A stretch of DNA of 64,000 nt, taken from Heliobacterium chlorum. Lineage in GTDB: Bacteria > Bacillota > Desulfitobacteriia > Heliobacteriales > Heliobacteriaceae. Of the stretch, positions 32,774 through 43,334 are shown piece by piece. Position 1 is the stretch's first letter. Each line of letters starts with the position of its first letter. The notes beneath the pieces were generated by a model, which was not told the origin of the DNA, did no database searches, and worked only from the letters and a program-made list of their open reading frames with translations. The DNA lies in NCBI RefSeq assembly GCF_014502795.1, contig NZ_JACVHF010000001.1, positions 496,001 through 560,000 on the forward strand. Reading direction: 5' to 3'. The position numbers and the translations under genes are program-made.

Positions 32774-34441
32774 TTGACAATGGATGTCACCCAAGTGGTA
32801 CTGCGGTCTTTGCTTTCACAGATGTCGCAGCGAAACAATGGTGAAGGCAGCGAATGGAAGATTGGCGCCCTCCTCAAAGGGCTAGTCTTGGAAATGGTTC
32901 TTCCAGACACGTATACGGTAAAAATGGACGGAAAAAAGCTATCCCTGCAATCGCCATACCCATTAACAGCAGGTCAAGAGATCGAATTACAGATACAGGG
33001 AGTCAACGAAAAGCAGATCCAAGCCCGCCTCATCCCGCCAGGACAGAAAGAGCTAGCGGGAGAAAGAACGTCTCTGGTACTTCGCCAAGCCGGTGTTGAA
33101 GACAACGCCCAAAACCGGACAATCTTTAAATCCCTTACATCGGCCATGCTTTCATTGAGCCGAGAGAACTTTCAGCAAGTGGCCCGGGCCATGATGGTGA
33201 TGGGTAAACAGGATTTAGGTACAGCTCAAATCGCTGCCTTTGCGTTGAAAGCAGGATTACCTCTCGAGAGCGACGTGCTGCAAATTATGCAGCGAGTTTT
33301 TACGGAGCCCGATCCTGTCCAAGGGCTGCAACGATGGATCAACGATACAAAACAACTCTTGCAAGGACAAGGCCAACAGTCCCAGGCGTTGACTCAACTG
33401 GAGGAAATACTTCAACAGGTTCGACTCAGCCCTGACGATGGAACGGCTGAAATCGCGCAAAAGCTGGAGAGCCTCTTCAAAAATCAACAGATGCCTGGGA
33501 AAAGCACCTCTGGTGCTTCCAGTTTCGCAAGCACCTCCTCATCGACAGTTTTCTCGGGAAAAGAGGCTACGACCGGCCTTCCCGACGGGGAGAAGTCGTC
33601 TGTGCAAGAGCCTCACGCCGCCTCTTTTTTCTTGGCGACAGCGGATCCAGAGAAGGAAACGGGCTTCTTCGTCACTGCTTCGACGAATCGAACACAAGGA
33701 GAAAGCGAGAGAGCCGGACTAGAGGCTGGGCGATCCGGTCTTTCGAATCTGAATCAAGAAGGTGAGGGGAAAGACCCTTCCCCGATCGACTCATCGAAAG
33801 GGAAAAAAGCTTCAGGTCAGCAAAACCAGATCGAACATGTAGAAAAGAATTCGGGAGCCCTAAAACATGCTTCACCAGGAGAAGAAAAAAATCTGCTTCC
33901 ATTGATCAGTCGAGCCGTGAAAGAAGTGGAACAGTTTTTCAAGTCGCCGGGAACCGAAAGAGCGGAAGTGCTCACTAATGGCGCTGCTGTTGAAGAACAG
34001 TGGGCCGGTCAGCAAATCTTGCAAGGGCTAAACAAAGGAGTAAGCGGTTCTAACGATTATTTGTATTTTTCCATCCCCTATTTGCACAGAGACGGCAGCG
34101 AAGGCACCGGTCAGTTGAGAGTATATAAAGATGGGAAAAACCGTACCTTGGACCCAAAAAACCTCAGGCTGGCTCTCGTTTTAGATACGGAACATCTAGG
34201 TCCTATCGCTGTGGAACTGGCTTTGCGGCAGCGGGACGTAATAAGTAAAGTTACCGTGTACGATGTAGACATCATGAAAGAAGGCATGGACGCTTGGCCG
34301 GAACTTCAGAAAGCTTTATCCGAACAGGGATTCCGACTCCATAGTGCCGATTGGAAAGTAGGCACCCCGCCTGATTTACGTCCGCAACCGACAACTGCAG
34401 CTATTCCGAAAGAACCTGGACAAATCAACATTCGCATTTAG
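32774..34441 (+). CDS. FliK-like flagellar hook-length control family protein (YlqG-like)
   Basis: The 555-aa protein has a folded N-terminal part (LKGLVLEMVLPDTYTVKMDGKKL), a long central stretch rich in S, G, E, Q and K with low complexity (about residues 235-380), and a C-terminal FliK-type domain (YFSIPYLHRDGSEGTGQLRVY, then LDTEHLGPIAVELALRQRDV). Hook-length proteins of this family interact with FlhB. Its neighbour is an FlhB-tail protein, supporting a pair. It equals B. subtilis ylqG by position. It is 24 kb from the main flagellar operon. Start TTG 32774 after GGGAGGAGGAATGAACC. Confidence 0.82.
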   Translation: MTMDVTQVVLRSLLSQMSQRNNGEGSEWKIGALLKGLVLEMVLPDTYTVKMDGKKLSLQSPYPLTAGQEIELQIQGVNEKQIQARLIPPGQKELAGERTSLVLRQAGVEDNAQNRTIFKSLTSAMLSLSRENFQQVARAMMVMGKQDLGTAQIAAFALKAGLPLESDVLQIMQRVFTEPDPVQGLQRWINDTKQLLQGQGQQSQALTQLEEILQQVRLSPDDGTAEIAQKLESLFKNQQMPGKSTSGASSFASTSSSTVFSGKEATTGLPDGEKSSVQEPHAASFFLATADPEKETGFFVTASTNRTQGESERAGLEAGRSGLSNLNQEGEGKDPSPIDSSKGKKASGQQNQIEHVEKNSGALKHASPGEEKNLLPLISRAVKEVEQFFKSPGTERAEVLTNGAAVEEQWAGQQILQGLNKGVSGSNDYLYFSIPYLHRDGSEGTGQLRVYKDGKNRTLDPKNLRLALVLDTEHLGPIAVELALRQRDVISKVTVYDVDIMKEGMDAWPELQKALSEQGFRLHSADWKVGTPPDLRPQPTTAAIPKEPGQINIRI

Positions 34442-34464
34442 ATAGAGCAAAAGGAGATGGTTCT

Positions 34465-34779
34465 ATGGCCGAACGTGACAGTGGCGACGGTGAAACCGGA
34501 AGAAAAAGACTAGACAAAGCCGTCGCTCTCAAGTACAATCCTGCCGACGATGACGTTCCCAAGGTGGTCGCAACCGGGCAAGGACACCTAGCCCGTCGAA
34601 TTTTAGAAGTGGCGAAAGAAAAAGACATCCCCGTCTATAAAGATCCCACGCTCGTCAACCTACTTGCCAAGCTTGACCTGGGTGCCGAGATACCGCCGGA
34701 ATTATACCGGATGGTGGCCGAGGTTTTAGCCTTTATCTACCGCCTCGATCGTCGAGTGGCAGAAAATAGTGAGAAATGA
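34465..34779 (+). CDS. Stand-alone FlhB C-terminal domain-like protein (YlqH-like)
   Basis: The 104-aa protein resembles the cytoplasmic export-switch domain of FlhB: KAVALKYNPADDDVPKVVATGQGHLARRIL, then AKEKDIPVYKDPTLVNLLAKLDLGAEIP. It has no membrane segments. The self-cleavage NPTH of true FlhB is not present at the expected place. Equivalent proteins (YlqH/FlhX) follow a FliK-like gene in Bacillus. It may modulate hook-length switching. The ATG at 34465 follows AAAGGAGATGGTTCT, 23 bp after the FliK-like gene. Confidence 0.85.
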   Translation: MAERDSGDGETGRKRLDKAVALKYNPADDDVPKVVATGQGHLARRILEVAKEKDIPVYKDPTLVNLLAKLDLGAEIPPELYRMVAEVLAFIYRLDRRVAENSEK

Positions 34780-34815
34780 AGATATTTATCGAACAAGAGA
34801 CTATGCATTATATTT

Positions 34816-34860
34816 CCCGGTTTCCTGAATGTATACATGGACAGGGCCGGGATTTTGCTT
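34816..34860 (+). terminator. Possible terminator before the nuo operon
   Basis: CCCGG...CCTG (34816-34828) can pair with CAGG...CCGGG (34842-34851), with an internal loop, and is followed by ATTTTGCTTTAAT. The stem is imperfect and the T-run broken. Confidence 0.4.
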
Positions 34861-35035
34861 TAATATGAACAGGGAACGTCGACTCTATGTAAAAGGTTTA
34901 TAATCCCCTCTAATATTTCATTTTTGTGGAAGGGTTTTTTCCGAAAACGCAGAATAATAAACTTTTGGGATCTCGTCTTTTGGTCAGCTCTTCCGTTATT
35001 TTCAAATATGATTACACAGGAAGGAGGGAACAAGG
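34861..35035 (+). promoter_or_regulatory. nuo operon upstream region with a TATAAT box
   Basis: The space before nuoA is AT-rich. TTTATAATCC contains a perfect TATAAT (34899-34904), but no good -35 hexamer is visible at 16-18 bases. If used, the leader is about 125 bases long. The remainder up to AAGGAGGGAACAAGG at nuoA shows nothing else I can name. Confidence 0.35.
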
Positions 35036-35392
35036 TTGTTGAAAGAATACTTGGGCATCAGTTTGTTCCTGGCCGCCGGTTTCATTATCCCGATCGCTGC
35101 ATTCCTCGTCTCTAGGTTGTTTCAGACGCGGAGAACCAGTCGGGTCAAAGCCGATCCTTATGAGTGCGGTATGGAAACGATTGGGGACACATGGGTTCAG
35201 TTTAAATCAAACTACTTTCTTTACGCCTTGGTGTTTGTGGCCTTTGATGTAGAGACCGTATTCCTCTATCCCTGGGCCGTCAAGTTCCAGCAGCTGGGAA
35301 CCTTTGCATTCGTGGAGATGTTCATCTTCATCGCTATCTTAGTAGTAGGTTTCTGGTATGCCTGGAAGGAAGGAGCTTTGGAATGGAAATAG
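35036..35392 (+). CDS. nuoA: NDH-1 (complex I) subunit A
   Basis: NuoA is a small membrane subunit near the quinone site. The 118 aa form three membrane helices and include [15 protein letters not shown] and the conserved acidic [22 protein letters not shown] 35036 or the next TTG 35039 is the start, behind AAGGAGGG. The gene overlaps nuoB (35383-35392). First of eleven genes in the order A-B-C-D-H-I-J-K-L-M-N. Confidence 0.96.
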   Translation: MLKEYLGISLFLAAGFIIPIAAFLVSRLFQTRRTSRVKADPYECGMETIGDTWVQFKSNYFLYALVFVAFDVETVFLYPWAVKFQQLGTFAFVEMFIFIAILVVGFWYAWKEGALEWK

Positions 35393-35910
35393 GCAAAAAC
35401 GTCGACGTTCTTAACGACGCCCAAGTGCAGGAACTCGTCCAAAAGAACATCATCATGACCAGTCTTGAGTCTGTCTTTAACTGGGCCAGAGGCAACTCCT
35501 TTTGGCCATTGTCTTCCGGGTTAGCTTGTTGTGCGATTGAGATGATGGCCAGCGCAGGTCCGCGCTTCGACATCGCTCGGTTTGGGTACGAGGTATTCCG
35601 ACCTTCTGTGCGGCAAGCGGACTGCATCATCATCGCCGGTACGGTGACATGGAAAATGGCACCCGCCTTGGTGCGGCTATATGAACAGATGCCGGAACCG
35701 AAATGGATCTTGGCCATGGGTTCTTGTGCCTGCACCGGAGGACCCTTTGTGGACTCCTATGCGGTTGTACCCGGCGTGGACAAGATTCTTCCGGTAGACG
35801 TATATATTCCTGGTTGCCCGCCTCGTCCAGAAGCCTTAATCGACGGATTCTTGAAACTGAAAGAAAAAGTTCAAAACCCAACCAAAGTGGGGTTGAAGCA
35901 TGGCAATTAA
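35383..35910 (+). CDS. nuoB: NDH-1 subunit B
   Basis: NuoB holds the last iron-sulfur cluster, N2, which passes electrons to quinone. The 175-aa protein has the adjacent cysteines C49-C50 (LACCAIEMM), C115 (GSCACTGG) and C145 (PGCPPRPE), the full N2 ligand set. ATG 35383 lies inside nuoA and its own end overlaps nuoC, so translation is coupled. Confidence 0.97.
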   Translation: MEIGKNVDVLNDAQVQELVQKNIIMTSLESVFNWARGNSFWPLSSGLACCAIEMMASAGPRFDIARFGYEVFRPSVRQADCIIIAGTVTWKMAPALVRLYEQMPEPKWILAMGSCACTGGPFVDSYAVVPGVDKILPVDVYIPGCPPRPEALIDGFLKLKEKVQNPTKVGLKHGN

Positions 35911-36364
35911 TCTGTTAGACCGGTATAATCCGGAAGAATTGAACGCCAAGCTGGGGACAACTGTGGAGGTCGTCGGCGAAGGCGTGAGCCGCTCCCTAGT
36001 CGTCACCAAGGAAAACCTCATTCCCGTCATGGAAAAGTTGTGTAAGAGCCCCGAATGGGCTTTTGATATGTTGTCGGATATCTCGTCGGTCGACCGCAAA
36101 GATGCCGGCCTGGAAGTGGTTTATCAACTCTTTTCCATAAAGCACAAGTATGACCTGCGGGTAAAAACGATCACTGCTAGGGATGAGGCGCAGGTTCCCA
36201 CGGTGACGAGCATTTGGCCGGGCGCTAACTTTATGGAACGTGAAGTCTACGACCTGATGGGCGTCGCTTTTCCAGGACACCCGAATATGACTCGATTGCT
36301 GCTACCGGAGGAGTTCGAAGGACACCCGCTGCGTAAAGACTTCAAGCTCCAACCCAGAGCTTAG
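35900..36364 (+). CDS. nuoC: NDH-1 subunit C
   Basis: NuoC is a peripheral-arm subunit at the quinone-module junction. The 154-aa product has a variable N-terminal part and the conserved 30-kDa signature [45 protein letters not shown] (in pieces: [28 protein letters not shown]). The frame is separate from nuoD, so this is not the fused NuoCD type. The ATG at 35900 overlaps nuoB. Confidence 0.96.
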   Translation: MAINLLDRYNPEELNAKLGTTVEVVGEGVSRSLVVTKENLIPVMEKLCKSPEWAFDMLSDISSVDRKDAGLEVVYQLFSIKHKYDLRVKTITARDEAQVPTVTSIWPGANFMEREVYDLMGVAFPGHPNMTRLLLPEEFEGHPLRKDFKLQPRA

Positions 36365-36385
36365 GATAGGGTGAGGTGAGACCTT

Positions 36386-37480
36386 TTGCAAACACAAAAA
36401 TATGAACTGAATATGGGTCCCCAGCACCCTTCGACCCACGGGGTGTTGCGGATTCTCTTAGAACTGGACGGGGAGATCGTCGTTAAGGCGACACCGATTA
36501 TCGGATATCTTCACCGGGGCATTGAGAAGATCTGTGAAAATAAAACCTATGTGCAGACGATCCCCTTTACCGACCGGATGGATTACCTGGCTGCCATGGG
36601 CAATAACTTAGGCATCTCCCAGGCCATCGAAAAACTGATGGGCGTAGCAGTTCCGGAGAGAGCCGAATACATCCGGGTGATTATGGCCGAATTGTCTCGG
36701 ATCGCCTCCCATATGATCTGTATCGGCAGTTTGGTGATGGACATCGGCGGTGTAACCGGTTTTACTTTCTGCATTCGCGACCGTGAAGAGATTTTGGAAC
36801 TATTCAACCGAGCTTGCGGAGCTCGCATGACCTTCAACTATATCCGTGTCGGTGGTGTCTCCCAAGACCTTCCCGAAGGATGGGTTGATGCCTGCTGGAA
36901 GTTTGTCAAGAACTTTGACAGAGTGATGGAGACCTACAACAACCTGATCGTTGGCAATGAGATTGTCCAACTGCGCTTGAAAGATATCGCCTTTTTAAGT
37001 GCAGAACGAGCCATCGCCATGTCAGCAACGGGTGCCGTCTTACGGGCCAGCGGTGTCAACTATGACGTTCGCAAAGCTGATCCCTACGGCATTTACGACC
37101 GTTTTGATTTTGACATTCCTCTCGGTCAAAAAGGAGACAACTGGGACCGCTTTATGCTCCGCTTTTACGAGATGGAGCAGTCAGTGCGGATCATTAAACA
37201 AGCGCTGGAGCAAATGCCTGAAGGACCGGTCATGGCCAAGGTTCCGAAAGTCATCAAACCACCTGCTGGCGAAGTCTATCACCGTGTCGAAAACGCGAAG
37301 GGTGAAATCGGCTTTTATGTCGTCAGCGACGGGACAACCAAACCGTACCGCTGGCATGCCCGCCGCGCCGCCATGGTCAACTTGCAGCTCTTAGATGAAC
37401 TTTGTCAAGGCAACAAATTGGGCGACGTCGTCGCGATTCTCGGTACCCTGGACCCCGTTCTGGGTGAGGTAGACTGTTAA
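36386..37480 (+). CDS. nuoD: NDH-1 subunit D
   Basis: NuoD is the hydrogenase-large-subunit-related protein that forms the quinone pocket with NuoB. The 364-aa product starts near [21 protein letters not shown], then [22 protein letters not shown], and ends with [14 protein letters not shown]; the histidine in GPQHPSTHG is retained. The start is TTG 36386 after GGTGAGGTGAGACCTT. Confidence 0.97.
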   Translation: MQTQKYELNMGPQHPSTHGVLRILLELDGEIVVKATPIIGYLHRGIEKICENKTYVQTIPFTDRMDYLAAMGNNLGISQAIEKLMGVAVPERAEYIRVIMAELSRIASHMICIGSLVMDIGGVTGFTFCIRDREEILELFNRACGARMTFNYIRVGGVSQDLPEGWVDACWKFVKNFDRVMETYNNLIVGNEIVQLRLKDIAFLSAERAIAMSATGAVLRASGVNYDVRKADPYGIYDRFDFDIPLGQKGDNWDRFMLRFYEMEQSVRIIKQALEQMPEGPVMAKVPKVIKPPAGEVYHRVENAKGEIGFYVVSDGTTKPYRWHARRAAMVNLQLLDELCQGNKLGDVVAILGTLDPVLGEVDC

Positions 37481-37501
37481 GGGAAGGTGGGGGATGTTAC
37501 T

Positions 37502-38578
37502 GTGAACGATTCGAATATTTTTATGCTCATCTCCAGCTTCTTGCGGTCTTTACTAAGCCCGTTGTTGGGGAATGATGCCACCGACATGTCCATCTACGTC
37601 GTTGGACTGGTCGGCGTAATCATCGTTGTATTTACCAACGCGGTCATTCTGGTCCTGATGGAACGGAAAGTGGCCGGTTTTATGCAGTCCCGGTTGGGTC
37701 CGAACCGTGTCGGTCCCTGGGGGATTCTCCAAACGGTGGCCGATACACTGAAACTCTTAAGTAAGGAAGACTACCAACCGCGGGAAGTTGACAAGTGGGT
37801 CTGGGCTTTGGCTCCGGCGCTGCTGTTCATCCCTGCACTGGGCGCTTATGCAGTCATTCCTTTTGATAATCAAGCGGTCCCCGTTGATTTGAACATCGGT
37901 ATTTTCTACTTTATTGCGCTCTCCTCGCTGTCCACACTGCCTTTCTTGATGGCCGGGTGGGGTTCCAACAACAAATATTCCATGCTCGGCGGCATGCGGG
38001 CTGTGGCCCAGATGATCAGTTACGAGATCCCCTTGATCTTCTCTATACTCGGAGTCATCATGCTGGTCGGATCCTTGCAGATGTCTTCCATCGTCGAGGC
38101 CCAATCGAAAGTCTGGTTTGTCTTGCTGCAGCCAGTGGCCTTTGTCATCTATGTCATCGCCGCTACGGCGGAAACGAACCGTACGCCTTTTGACCTCGTC
38201 GAGTGCGAAGGGGAAATCGTTGCCGGTCCCTTTACGGAGTACTCGGGCATGCGCTGGTCCATGTTCTTCTTGGCCGAATATGCCAACTTATTTGCCGTAT
38301 CGGCCATCGCTACCACACTGTTTCTTGGGGGCTGGCAGCCCTTGCCGTTGCCCGGGGCACTCGGAGATATTCTGCACTTTATCCCCGGTTGGATATGGTT
38401 TGCGGCAAAAACCTACTTCATGATCTTCGTCTTCATGTGGTTCAGATGGACCTTCCCCCGTTTTCGGATGGACCAACTGATGTCCTTTGGCTGGAAAGTG
38501 CTGCTGCCCCTGTCTCTGGCAAATATCCTGATCACCGGTGTAGGTATTTACTTCTACCGTGTGATGATAGGAGGGTAA
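37502..38578 (+). CDS. nuoH: NDH-1 subunit H
   Basis: NuoH is the membrane subunit that connects the peripheral arm to the proton channels. The 358-aa product has about eight membrane helices and the conserved [23 protein letters not shown] and [24 protein letters not shown]. The GTG at 37502 sits behind AGGTGGGGG; an upstream GTG at 37487 is part of that site. Nuo genes E, F and G, which would normally lie between D and H, are absent. Confidence 0.97.
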   Translation: MNDSNIFMLISSFLRSLLSPLLGNDATDMSIYVVGLVGVIIVVFTNAVILVLMERKVAGFMQSRLGPNRVGPWGILQTVADTLKLLSKEDYQPREVDKWVWALAPALLFIPALGAYAVIPFDNQAVPVDLNIGIFYFIALSSLSTLPFLMAGWGSNNKYSMLGGMRAVAQMISYEIPLIFSILGVIMLVGSLQMSSIVEAQSKVWFVLLQPVAFVIYVIAATAETNRTPFDLVECEGEIVAGPFTEYSGMRWSMFFLAEYANLFAVSAIATTLFLGGWQPLPLPGALGDILHFIPGWIWFAAKTYFMIFVFMWFRWTFPRFRMDQLMSFGWKVLLPLSLANILITGVGIYFYRVMIGG

Positions 38579-38581
38579 ACG

Positions 38582-39025
38582 ATGCAGGGTATAGGCTTAC
38601 TCAAAGGGATGTTCGTCACGATCCAAGAGTTCTTCCGTAAACCTGTTACGGAAGAATATCCGGATGTGATGCCCGACCTGGGAGATCGGTTCCGAGGCGG
38701 CACAATCAAGCTGAAGACAAGCAAGTGTATCTCCTGTGGAATCTGTATGAACTCCTGTCCGAATGGTTCGATTAAACTGACAAGTGTCAGAGACGAGAAC
38801 AACAAGCGTCATTTGAGCACCTATGTTCACGACTCTGGTTTGTGCCTCTACTGCAACTTGTGTATCGAATCTTGCCCGGTCAAATGTATCGATTGGACGA
38901 ATGAATTCGCCTTCTCCGGTTACAGCCGAGAGGATCTGATCTTCGATTGCATCGACTTGGCAAAAAAACGGGGTTATGATGTCCCAGAAGTGAAAGCGAC
39001 TCCGGAAGCTGGGGAAAAGGGGTGA
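38582..39025 (+). CDS. nuoI: NDH-1 subunit I (2x[4Fe-4S])
   Basis: NuoI carries two [4Fe-4S] clusters. The 147 aa show CISCGICMNSCP (C49, C52, C55, C59) and CLYCNLCIESCP (C88, C91, C94, C98). The ATG at 38582 lies 3 bp after nuoH. Without a NuoEFG module this subunit is the likely entry point for electrons, plausibly from ferredoxin, as proposed for photosynthetic NDH-1. Confidence 0.97.
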   Translation: MQGIGLLKGMFVTIQEFFRKPVTEEYPDVMPDLGDRFRGGTIKLKTSKCISCGICMNSCPNGSIKLTSVRDENNKRHLSTYVHDSGLCLYCNLCIESCPVKCIDWTNEFAFSGYSREDLIFDCIDLAKKRGYDVPEVKATPEAGEKG

Positions 39026-39032
39026 CAAGCCG

Positions 39033-39542
39033 GTGAATGACTTTATCTTCGCAGCTGCCTTTTATGGCCTGGCGGGAATGACGATCTTGTCAGCGGCCGG
39101 TGTAGTATTCCTGAAAGACATTGTTCACAGCGCATTGATGTTGGCATTGTCCTTCATCGGTGTGGCTGGACTTTACGTCCTGCTGAACGCCGATTTCCTG
39201 GCAGCCGTTCAAATCCTCGTCTATGGCGGCGCCGTGGCGATCTTGATCGCCTTCGGTGTCATGTTGACACGCCGTAGAAACATGAAAGAATCCAACCCCA
39301 ACAACCGTTGGGTGATCTATGCATCCTTCGTCTCGGCCGCCTTCTTCGCGATCTGCGGCTGGGCTTTGATGGGTACAGACTTCAAACCGGTCGGGCAACA
39401 GGTGAATCCTGAAGCCGCCGTAGAAGGTCTCGCATCACTGCTTTTGGGAGACTATGTGGTGGCATTTGAATCTGCAGCCGTCTTGCTACTGGTGGCTTTG
39501 GTCGGCGCGATTATCCTTGCGAAGGGGGCGAAAGAAGCGTGA
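39033..39542 (+). CDS. nuoJ: NDH-1 subunit J
   Basis: NuoJ is a five-helix membrane subunit next to the quinone module. The 169-aa product has [53 protein letters not shown] in pieces recognisable as NuoJ ([24 protein letters not shown]). GTG 39033 follows GGGGTGACAAGCCG. Its stop overlaps nuoK (GTGA). Confidence 0.95.
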   Translation: MNDFIFAAAFYGLAGMTILSAAGVVFLKDIVHSALMLALSFIGVAGLYVLLNADFLAAVQILVYGGAVAILIAFGVMLTRRRNMKESNPNNRWVIYASFVSAAFFAICGWALMGTDFKPVGQQVNPEAAVEGLASLLLGDYVVAFESAAVLLLVALVGAIILAKGAKEA

Positions 39543-39850
39543 CCATAGGATTAACGCATTTTCTGCTCCTCGGAACGGCTCTGTTCTGCCTCGGTTTGTA
39601 TGGCCTTCTGTCGAAACGCAATGCCATCGCGATTCTGATGGGAATCGAATTGATGCTGAACGCAGTCAACATCAACCTGATCGCCTTCAATAAATATGTG
39701 GCGGCTGGGAGTTATACCGGACAAGTATTTTCTGTGTTTGTCATCGTGGTAGCCGCAGCTGAAGTGGCCGTAGGTCTGGCTCTTGTCCTTGCCATTTACA
39801 AGGATCGTCTCAGCACAAATGTGGATGACCTCGATTGGCTCAAATGGTAA
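39539..39850 (+). CDS. nuoK: NDH-1 subunit K
   Basis: NuoK is a three-helix membrane subunit with proton-path glutamates. The 103 aa include [19 protein letters not shown] and [20 protein letters not shown] with the conserved acidic residues. GTG 39539 overlaps the nuoJ stop. Confidence 0.96.
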   Translation: MTIGLTHFLLLGTALFCLGLYGLLSKRNAIAILMGIELMLNAVNINLIAFNKYVAAGSYTGQVFSVFVIVVAAAEVAVGLALVLAIYKDRLSTNVDDLDWLKW

Positions 39851-39898
39851 TCATGGAGCACAGCGACATCCGGAAAGTAAGGTAGGTGTGGCAAAGGA

Positions 39899-41815
39899 AT
39901 GGATTTTGCCCTGTTTAGTCTGAATAATGCCTGGCTGATTCCGCTGCTGCCCTTTATGGCCTTTGTGCTGATCGCGTTTGTTTTCAAAAATATGGAGAAG
40001 ACAGCGTCGACAACGGCCATCCTGTTCAGCGGGACTTCCTTCCTTATCGCGTTGGGAGTGGTCACTGCTGTACTGCAGCGCCCGGAACTGATTGAAAACC
40101 CCTTTGTAAAAGAAGTCCGGTGGTTTTCCATGCCCGGATTGCATATCACCATGGGTCAATTGATCGACCCTGTCGCGGCGATGATGCTCTTCGTCGTTTC
40201 TCTGGTGGCAACCTTGGTCATGATCTACTCCACCGGGTATATGCATGGAGACCCTGGGTATACACGGTTCTTCGCATACCTCTGTCTCTTTGCGACATCC
40301 ATGCTCGGTCTCGTCATCGCGACCAACTTACTGCAAATGTTCATCTTCTGGGAACTGGTAGGTCTTTGTTCTTACCTGCTCATCGGTTATTACTATTTCA
40401 AAGACTCCGCCCGTGAAGCAGCCAAAAAAGCCTTTATGACGACTCGGATCGGCGACTTTGGTTTGCTACTGGGGATTATGTTCCTGCAACTCAACTTCGG
40501 TACCCTGGAGTTTACTGAACTGGCCGACAAGCTTCCTGCTTTCGCAGTAGCTCATCCGGCTCTCGTGACACTCATGGGCATCTTGGTCTTCATCGGTCCC
40601 ATCGGTAAGTCCGGTCAGTTCCCGCTGCACGTCTGGTTGCCGGACGCGATGGAAGGCCCCACGCCGGTCTCCGCCTTGATTCACGCCGCAACGATGGTCG
40701 TCGCCGGTGTTTATCTGGTGGCCCGCGCCTTCACTCTCTTTGAAGTATCTCCCGAAGCGATGCATGTTATTGCCTACATCGGTGGTTTTACGGCCTTCTT
40801 TGCCGCATCGATCGCGCTGACGCAACGGGAAATGAAACGAATTTTGGCTTATTCCACCGTATCCCAGTTGGGATACATGATGATGGCGTTAGGTGTGGGC
40901 AGCTTAACTGCATCCATGTTCCACCTGATGACCCACGCCTTCTTCAAAGCCCTCATGTTCTTGGCTGCCGGTTCGGTCCTTCACGCCCTCCATGGCACAA
41001 CAGACATCTTTGAGATGGGCGGCCTGAAAAAGAAAATGCCCTACACGACGGCCTTCATGTGTATTGGCCTCGTAGCCATTGCCGGGGTGCCGCCTTTCGC
41101 CGGGTTTTGGTCGAAGGACGAAATCCTGTTGATGACCAAACTGCACGGATTCACCGACCTTTACTATCTCGCGTCGTTGACAGCTTTCATGACCGCCTTC
41201 TACATGTCACGGATGGTCTTTACAGCTTTCTTCGGCAAAGAGAATCCTCATAACCATCCTCATGAATCTCCCTGGAGCATGCTCTTCCCCATGTCGGTGC
41301 TGGCTGTTCTGGCTTGTGTCGGTGGTCTCGTTGGCACACCTTGGACTGAACATGGCTTTGGCTACTGGGTTCGCTACGGTGAACTCCACCATCCCGAGGT
41401 GGATTGGACCGTCATGGGTGGTTCCGTTCTGCTTGGCCTAGCTGGTATGAGCTTAGCTTGGATCATCTATGGGGCCAAACTGATCGATGCGAACAAGCTG
41501 GCCCGCCGGGCAGGTTTCCTGCACACCTTGTCTTATCGCAAATTCTTCATCGATGAAATCTATCAATGGATCAACAAGGTCATCGTCGACGGAACAGGCC
41601 GATTCCTCTACTGGATCGATATTCACGTCGTCGACGGATTTATCGACGGTCTTGCCGACGGTACCGATTGGTCTGGCAAAATGTTGCGCCGCGTACAAAC
41701 TGGTCAAGTACAGGTGTATGCGCTCATCTTCTTTGCTGCTGTAGTATTCATCGCAGTCATCATGGGGCTGATGGGAGAAAGCTCTGCCATGGCCTTGATC
41801 GGAGGTGGAAAGTAA
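39899..41815 (+). CDS. nuoL: NDH-1 subunit L
   Basis: NuoL is the distal antiporter-like proton channel with the long lateral helix. The 638-aa product has [48 protein letters not shown] and a C-terminal extension with about two further helices. The ATG at 39899 follows AAGGTAGGTGTGGCAAAGGA. nuoM starts at the next base. Confidence 0.97.
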   Translation: MDFALFSLNNAWLIPLLPFMAFVLIAFVFKNMEKTASTTAILFSGTSFLIALGVVTAVLQRPELIENPFVKEVRWFSMPGLHITMGQLIDPVAAMMLFVVSLVATLVMIYSTGYMHGDPGYTRFFAYLCLFATSMLGLVIATNLLQMFIFWELVGLCSYLLIGYYYFKDSAREAAKKAFMTTRIGDFGLLLGIMFLQLNFGTLEFTELADKLPAFAVAHPALVTLMGILVFIGPIGKSGQFPLHVWLPDAMEGPTPVSALIHAATMVVAGVYLVARAFTLFEVSPEAMHVIAYIGGFTAFFAASIALTQREMKRILAYSTVSQLGYMMMALGVGSLTASMFHLMTHAFFKALMFLAAGSVLHALHGTTDIFEMGGLKKKMPYTTAFMCIGLVAIAGVPPFAGFWSKDEILLMTKLHGFTDLYYLASLTAFMTAFYMSRMVFTAFFGKENPHNHPHESPWSMLFPMSVLAVLACVGGLVGTPWTEHGFGYWVRYGELHHPEVDWTVMGGSVLLGLAGMSLAWIIYGAKLIDANKLARRAGFLHTLSYRKFFIDEIYQWINKVIVDGTGRFLYWIDIHVVDGFIDGLADGTDWSGKMLRRVQTGQVQVYALIFFAAVVFIAVIMGLMGESSAMALIGGGK

Positions 41816-43333
41816 ATGGGCTTCCCGTTGCTGACCATCGCGCTGCTGGCGCCGATCATCGGGGCCTTGGTGCTGGTGTTTATCCCGAAAGACGAGCATA
41901 AAATCGTCAAAGCCATCTCTGCCTTTGTTATGGCCATATCCTTGGGGTTAACCTTGGTGGCCTATTTCGGTTATGACTTTGCCAAAGGCGGTATGCAGTT
42001 CACGGAAGATATCGTCTGGGTAAAAGAGCTTGGTGTAACCTACGCCATGGGTGTAGACGGCATTTCCTTGCCCATGCTGCTCTTGACCAACTTGATCGGC
42101 TTCAGCGCCGTCTTCGCTTCTTGGAATGTAGAAAAACGCCCGAAGACCTTCTTTATCCTGTTGCTTCTGCTGATCGCCGGGGTTATGGGAACATTCATCG
42201 CTCGTGACCTCTTTATTTTCTTCCTCTTCTACGAAGTGGTTGTCATCCCGCTCTATATCATGGTTATCATCTGGGGTTCCAGCAAACGGGTGACGAAAGA
42301 GTACGCCGGTATGAAGCTGACCATCTACCTGCTGATCGGTTCGGCTTTCCTACTCGTAGGGCTCATCGCCATCTACTTGAACGCCTATCCGGTGGGACAA
42401 CGGACATTCATGATCGATAAGCTCGCGGCAGCAAGTTACAGCGAACCTTTCCAAATCTTCGCTTTTGCCCTTCTAGCGGTCGGTTTTGGTTCTCTCTTGT
42501 CCATGTTCCCCTTTCACTCCTGGTCCCCCGACGGTTATGCTGGTGCTCCGACAGCCGTCTCCATGATTCACGCAGGCGTCTTAAAGAAAATCGGTGGTTA
42601 TGGTTTGATTCGTGTCGGATTGTTAGCATTACCTTTGGGAGCGAAGTTCTGGGCGCCTGTCATCGCCTTCCTCGCCGTCTGTAACGTAGCTTACGCAGCG
42701 ATGATCGCTTTGGCTCAGAAAGACTTGAAATATGTTATCGGTTACTCATCGGTCAGCCACATGGGTTACGTGCTCATCGGTCTGGCTGCCCTAAACGTGA
42801 TCGGCATCAACGGTGCCGTCGCCAACATGTTTGCTCACGGTGTCATGTCGGCGCTGTTTTTCTCCATGATCGGTTACGTCTATGAGAAAACCCATACCCG
42901 TTATATCCCCGACCTGGGTGGTCTGGCTCACCAGATGCCTCGCGTAGCCATCGGTTTTATGATGGCAGGTATGGCCTCCCTCGGTCTGCCAGGTTTAGTC
43001 TCCTTTATCCCGGAGTTCACCATCTTTGTCGGCTCCTTTGCCGTCTATCCCACCATGGCCATCATCGCCATCGCCGGGATCATCATCACCGCATTGTATA
43101 CGCTGCGTGCCCTTGCCAATGTGCTCTTTGGTCCTCGCCGTCCTGAATTCGACCACTATCCTGACGCAAAAGGACCGGAAATGGTGCCTCTCTTGGTCCT
43201 CGGTTCTGTTCTCGTCCTGGGTGGTATCTTCCCGCACTTGATTCTTGACATGGTCAATTCGGGAGTCGAACCGCTGGTCAGCGCGATGATGGCCAAACTG
43301 GGTGCCGCTGCAACGATTGGAGGTGGATTCTAG
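41816..43333 (+). CDS. nuoM: NDH-1 subunit M
   Basis: NuoM is the second antiporter-like channel. The 505-aa protein has FLFYEVVVIPLYIMVIIWG (the conserved glutamate helix), FHSWSPDGYAGAPTAVSMIHAGVLKKIGGYGLIR and SHMGYVLIGLAALN. ATG 41816 directly follows the nuoL stop. Confidence 0.97.
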   Translation: MGFPLLTIALLAPIIGALVLVFIPKDEHKIVKAISAFVMAISLGLTLVAYFGYDFAKGGMQFTEDIVWVKELGVTYAMGVDGISLPMLLLTNLIGFSAVFASWNVEKRPKTFFILLLLLIAGVMGTFIARDLFIFFLFYEVVVIPLYIMVIIWGSSKRVTKEYAGMKLTIYLLIGSAFLLVGLIAIYLNAYPVGQRTFMIDKLAAASYSEPFQIFAFALLAVGFGSLLSMFPFHSWSPDGYAGAPTAVSMIHAGVLKKIGGYGLIRVGLLALPLGAKFWAPVIAFLAVCNVAYAAMIALAQKDLKYVIGYSSVSHMGYVLIGLAALNVIGINGAVANMFAHGVMSALFFSMIGYVYEKTHTRYIPDLGGLAHQMPRVAIGFMMAGMASLGLPGLVSFIPEFTIFVGSFAVYPTMAIIAIAGIIITALYTLRALANVLFGPRRPEFDHYPDAKGPEMVPLLVLGSVLVLGGIFPHLILDMVNSGVEPLVSAMMAKLGAAATIGGGF

Positions 43334-43334
43334 C

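Noticed and set aside
34924-35115. 63-aa plus-strand frame before and into nuoA
   Set aside because: It overlaps nuoA out of frame, and its only ribosome-like site belongs to nuoA.
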